Program-made: the position numbers and the translations under genes
The notes under the pieces: generated by a model
Told to the model about the DNA's origin: nothing
What the model saw: only the letters and a program-made list of their open reading frames with translations
Database searches by the model: none
Part shown: in pieces, positions 61,319-64,000 of the stretch
Position numbering within the stretch: the first letter of the stretch is position 1
How the letters are laid out: each line of letters starts with the position of its first letter
Source of the DNA: Chitinophaga hostae
Lineage (GTDB): Bacteria > Bacteroidota > Bacteroidia > Chitinophagales > Chitinophagaceae
Assembly: GCF_018224885.1 (NCBI RefSeq)
Contig: NZ_JAGTXB010000018.1
Coordinates: 62,001 to 126,000 of the forward strand
Direction: 5' to 3'
Length of the DNA: 64,000 nt

Positions 61319-62104
61319 ATGGCACAAGAGATATTAAAAGACAAGGTAGCCCTCATCACCGGCGGTACCACGGGCATAGGTCTGGCAACAGCAGCCGCAT
61401 TTTTGAAAAACGGCGCTAAAGTAGTGATCGCCGGACGCCGGGAAAAGGAAGGACAAGCCGCACTCACCCAGCTGCAACAACTCAGCCCCGACGTACATTT
61501 TGTAGCCGCCGATGTATCTGACAGCAAAGCAGTACAGCAACTCATAACGGAAACGGTACAACGTTTCGGTAAACTGGATATCGCCTTTAACAATGCAGGC
61601 ATCGAAGGACATTTTGCGCCGATAGACGAAACGCCGGAAGAAGAATTTGACAGCGTGATCGGTATTAACCTCAAAGGTGTTTGGTTATCGGCCAAATATG
61701 AAATAGCGCAGTTTAAGAAACAGGGCACCGGCGGCGCCATCGTTAACACCTCTTCCTGGCTCGCCAGGGGCGCGGCCGCAGGATCTGCGGTATACTCCGC
61801 CAGCAAAGCCGGTTTGGATGGCATGATCCGTGCGTTAGCCATAGAAGCGGCGCCCGCCGGCATCCGTATCAACAACATACAACCCGGTTATATTCATACA
61901 CCGATGTTTGATCGTTTTTTCCCGGCCGAAAATGCGGAAGAACTACAGGCGCCGTTTAAAAAGCATGCTCCTATTGGCCGCTTTGCAAAACCGGAAGAGG
62001 TAGCAGAACTGGTACTATGGCTGAGCAGCCCGATGGCTTCCTTTGTAACCGGCGAAAGTATCCTGGTAGATGGTGGTTTAGCGATTGGGGGACAAAGGGG
62101 ATAA
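61319..62104 (+). CDS. SDR oxidoreductase (glucose 1-dehydrogenase-like)
   Basis: 261 aa classical SDR. TGGTTGIG cofactor site, NNAGIEG, Ser of NTSSWLA, Y-x3-K in AVYSASKAGLD. The C-terminal PMASFVTGESILVDGG is typical of glucose-dehydrogenase-type SDRs. Substrate unknown. Its last 27 bp overlap the 3' end of the convergent AraC gene at 62078. Confidence 0.85.
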   Translation: MAQEILKDKVALITGGTTGIGLATAAAFLKNGAKVVIAGRREKEGQAALTQLQQLSPDVHFVAADVSDSKAVQQLITETVQRFGKLDIAFNNAGIEGHFAPIDETPEEEFDSVIGINLKGVWLSAKYEIAQFKKQGTGGAIVNTSSWLARGAAAGSAVYSASKAGLDGMIRALAIEAAPAGIRINNIQPGYIHTPMFDRFFPAENAEELQAPFKKHAPIGRFAKPEEVAELVLWLSSPMASFVTGESILVDGGLAIGGQRG

Positions 62105-62881
62105 TGCCGACGGGGCCACGCCAAACGCTTTTTTAAAGGCAAAGGAGAAGTGAGAAAGATCTTCGAAACCTACCTCCAGGTATACGTCGGAGGTCTTTCT
62201 CCCTTTCTCCTTTATCTGGTAATAAGCTTCCTGCAGCCGCTTTTGCAGCAACCAGCGGCTCGGGGAAGAATGAAATATTTTCTCGAAATCACGTTTGAAA
62301 GTAGCGAGGCTGCGCCCGGTCAGATAAGCAAAGCGTTTCATTTCTACATTGAAATGGAAATTCTGCTGCATAAAGGCTTCCAGGTCCAGTTTACCCGGTG
62401 CGCTAAAATCGAACAGCACATTTTTCAATTCCGGGTTTGCTTTCAGCAAAATGAGGATCGCTTCTTTTAATTTCAGTGTCATTAAGTCTTCGTTGCCTGT
62501 TTCACTTAATTGCTCATACGGCTGCAACGACTGCATATAGCTTTTATACAGCGGGTTGGGTTTTAATTCAATGACCACATCTGTGTCCACCGGCTTATCC
62601 GCTGTATACCCATATTCCATGCTAAAGCTGCGGAGCGTTTCTTCATCGAGGTATACTGAGATGGTTTTAAACTCGCCATTTTCAGGCGGCTGCTTAAAAA
62701 ATTTAAGCAGCTGGTTCCTGCGGATAAACCTGAATTCACCCTCATGGCTTGTAAAAGTATTTTTGCCATCATTGAAAGTGAGCGCCCCCGATATCTGGTA
62801 GCTGAGCACGTGCACCGGTACAAACTGTTCCCCCTCGCGGGAGCGGTTTACGTAGCAGGAATATACTATTTGCTTCGACAT
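62078..62881 (-). CDS. AraC family regulator
   Basis: 267 aa. N-terminal part cupin-like (FVPVHVLSYQISGALTFNDGKNTFTSHEGEFRF), C-terminal HTH (MKRFAYLTGRSLATFKRDFEK, KTSDVYLEVGFEDLSHFSFAFKK). It follows the SDR at 62907 by 25 bp on the same strand and so probably belongs with it. The 3' end overlaps the convergent SDR gene (62078-62104) in a different frame. Confidence 0.87.
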   Translation of the reverse strand: MSKQIVYSCYVNRSREGEQFVPVHVLSYQISGALTFNDGKNTFTSHEGEFRFIRRNQLLKFFKQPPENGEFKTISVYLDEETLRSFSMEYGYTADKPVDTDVVIELKPNPLYKSYMQSLQPYEQLSETGNEDLMTLKLKEAILILLKANPELKNVLFDFSAPGKLDLEAFMQQNFHFNVEMKRFAYLTGRSLATFKRDFEKIFHSSPSRWLLQKRLQEAYYQIKEKGRKTSDVYLEVGFEDLSHFSFAFKKAFGVAPSALSPLSPNR

Positions 62882-62906
62882 ATGACTACAATATAATTCT
62901 TTTATC

Positions 62907-63794
62907 TCAGCTGGCTTTAATGCCCATAATAGCCTTCCCTTCTTCCGTATCGAGGAAATTTATTCCATCCGCATGATCTGTGGAAACGCTTACCGGCAGC
63001 CATTTTTCAAATTCCGCCTTGCGTGCTTCATCGGCATGTTTTAAAATACCCGCCGCCTCGCTGCCCAATACCAGATGTACCGGTGGCGCAGGATGTGCTG
63101 CCAGTTCAATCATTACCTTAGCTGCTTTACCAGGATCGCCTACCGGCACATAATTTCCTGAGCGGAGGAATTGAGTAGCCCAGCCCACCGTTGTTTCATA
63201 TCCTTCCACTTCCGGCGCAAAGCTCATAGAAGCACCACCCCAGTCGGTCCGGAACCCACCCGGCTCCACAGCAGTAACAAATATGCCCAGCGGCGCCACT
63301 TCTTTCGCCACCACTTCCGTAAAACCGCTCAAGCCAAATTTAGCCGCCTGGTACATAGATAATCCAACATTACCTACCCGGCCACCTATAGAGCTGATCT
63401 GCAAAATACGTCCGGAGCGCTGTTTGCGCATATAAGGCAATACCGCACGGGTAATAGCAATAGGCGCATAGAGGTTTGTTTCCAGCTGACTACGCACCTG
63501 TTCTTCCGTATATCCCTCTGCGGCCCCGGTAATACCGAAACCGGCATTGTTTACCAGCACATCTATACGGCCAAAATACGCTACCGCATCCTTTACCGCC
63601 TGCTCTATCTGTGCGTTATCAGTAACATCCAATTGTATGGGGAGGATCTGATTGCCATAAGTTGCCTTCAGGTCGTTTAACTGTTCGGGGTTTCTGGCGG
63701 TTGCCGCTACGCGATCACCATTTGCCAGTACTGCTGTGGTAAGGCTGCGTCCAAGTCCGCGGGAGCTGCCGGTGATAAACCAAATCTTTGTCAT
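62907..63794 (-). CDS. SDR oxidoreductase
   Basis: 295 aa from ATG 63794 (MTKIWFITGSSRG); the upstream MSKQKQRE would add 8 residues. TGSSRGLG cofactor motif, NNAG, SSIGGRVG active Ser and Y-x3-K in MYQAAKFG. The C-terminal part (VVGW...GDPGKAAKVM) is like the NAD(P)-dependent SDRs that act on small ketones, substrate unknown. First gene of an SDR-AraC unit. Confidence 0.85.
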   Translation of the reverse strand: MTKIWFITGSSRGLGRSLTTAVLANGDRVAATARNPEQLNDLKATYGNQILPIQLDVTDNAQIEQAVKDAVAYFGRIDVLVNNAGFGITGAAEGYTEEQVRSQLETNLYAPIAITRAVLPYMRKQRSGRILQISSIGGRVGNVGLSMYQAAKFGLSGFTEVVAKEVAPLGIFVTAVEPGGFRTDWGGASMSFAPEVEGYETTVGWATQFLRSGNYVPVGDPGKAAKVMIELAAHPAPPVHLVLGSEAAGILKHADEARKAEFEKWLPVSVSTDHADGINFLDTEEGKAIMGIKAS

Positions 63795-63840
63795 TTCTCT
63801 TTGTTTTTGTTTAGACAAAGGTCGGGAGGAATGGGTTGCG

Positions 63841-63882
63841 GAGGTTTGTTGGAGAGCTCAAAGATGGTTTGTTGGGTGGCTC
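63841..63882. promoter_or_regulatory. Direct-repeat site upstream of the SDR/AraC unit
   Basis: GGTTTGTTGG occurs at 63843 and 63866, spaced 23 bp. Including flanks, about 19 bp are repeated (GAGGTTTGTTGGAGAGCTC versus GATGGTTTGTTGGGTGGCTC). It lies 49-88 bp upstream of the SDR ATG, as an AraC operator would. Confidence 0.5.
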
Positions 63883-64000
63883 ATATAAAGAAATACACCA
63901 AAAATAGAAGGATAGCTAAAGAGAGAATATAACCTGTCCACATGTTCCGTGTTTCATGACTTGAAATTTCGTCTGTTAATTTCCCTCTACCTCCTTTCAA
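63881..64000 (-). CDS. Possible C-terminal end of a small membrane protein (cut by window edge)
   Basis: Reading leftwards from the edge, 39 codons end with TGA at 63881-63883. The last residues TGYILSLAILLFLVYFFI form a hydrophobic helix after a charged stretch. The frame is short and the start lies outside the window, so it may be chance. Confidence 0.35.
   Translation of the reverse strand: MKGGRGKLTDEISSHETRNMWTGYILSLAILLFLVYFFI

Noticed and set aside
1..64000. rRNA or tRNA genes
   Set aside because: No stretch with the conserved sequence or fold of these RNAs was seen by eye; a dedicated scan (tRNAscan-SE, Infernal) was not possible.

Overview
The window looks like a piece of a Bacteroidota chromosome, most likely Chitinophaga or a close relative. 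The signs are an ECF sigma / FecR / SusC / SusD cascade, many lipoprotein signals, several TAnnTTTG-like -7 boxes, little sign of Shine-Dalgarno sequences, and many AraC regulators and glycan enzymes. Both edges cut a gene. I see no rRNA, tRNA, transposase, integrase or CRISPR array.

Layout. 1-4.65 kb: DinB-type gene end, a Tat-linked GMC dehydrogenase pair, a DUF2625-like protein and a FabI-like reductase. 4.9-14.7 kb: a fucose region on the minus strand, in two operons. One holds SDR, GH29 fucosidase, L-fuconate dehydratase and a sodium symporter. The other holds a GH95 fucosidase and an SGNH hydrolase. An AraC activator is divergent from the first operon. 14.8-31.4 kb: beta-lactamase-fold hydrolases, HAD phosphatase, a GH71/99-like secreted protein with a beta-trefoil tail, glycosyltransferase, lactonase, a TetR/AhpD-like/DUF302 redox cluster with twin operators, a double spondin lipoprotein with its own AraC regulator, MsrB, and a small membrane protein with a cytochrome-oxidase-like motif. 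30.4-35 kb: a PchR-like regulator divergent from a YbtP/YbtQ-like ABC pair. 36-44 kb: an RND efflux pump (TolC, RND, MFP) behind a two-component system. 44.2-54.8 kb: sigma, FecR, SusC, SusD and three tandem TlpA-like thioredoxins. 55-64 kb: a tricorn-like S41 protease, a beta-propeller protein, a fatty-acid-hydroxylase-like membrane enzyme, and two SDR/AraC pairs.

The most unusual content is not a protein. Four 200-285 bp intergenic elements (A-D) are almost entirely one long inverted repeat, built from a shared module with ends near GCGGATTTT and CCAGGATTAAACTG and a core near GATTTACAGG. Two smaller relatives (E, F) carry only the outer module. Each sits at the 3' end of a gene, and in three cases the element supplies the last codons and the stop. 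Differences between copies are mirrored in both arms of the same copy.

The second strong signal is regulatory. Three loci linked to different AraC regulators carry direct repeats spaced exactly 21 bp, each with a different half-site. One of these is shared by both fucose operons, which predicts a fucose regulon. The two TetR-cluster promoters share a TAGACAAATTTGTCTA palindrome, and the efflux promoter has an 11-bp direct repeat next to an AAAATGA/TCATTTT dyad.

Functional calls rest on motif and family recognition by eye. No database search or structure prediction was run.
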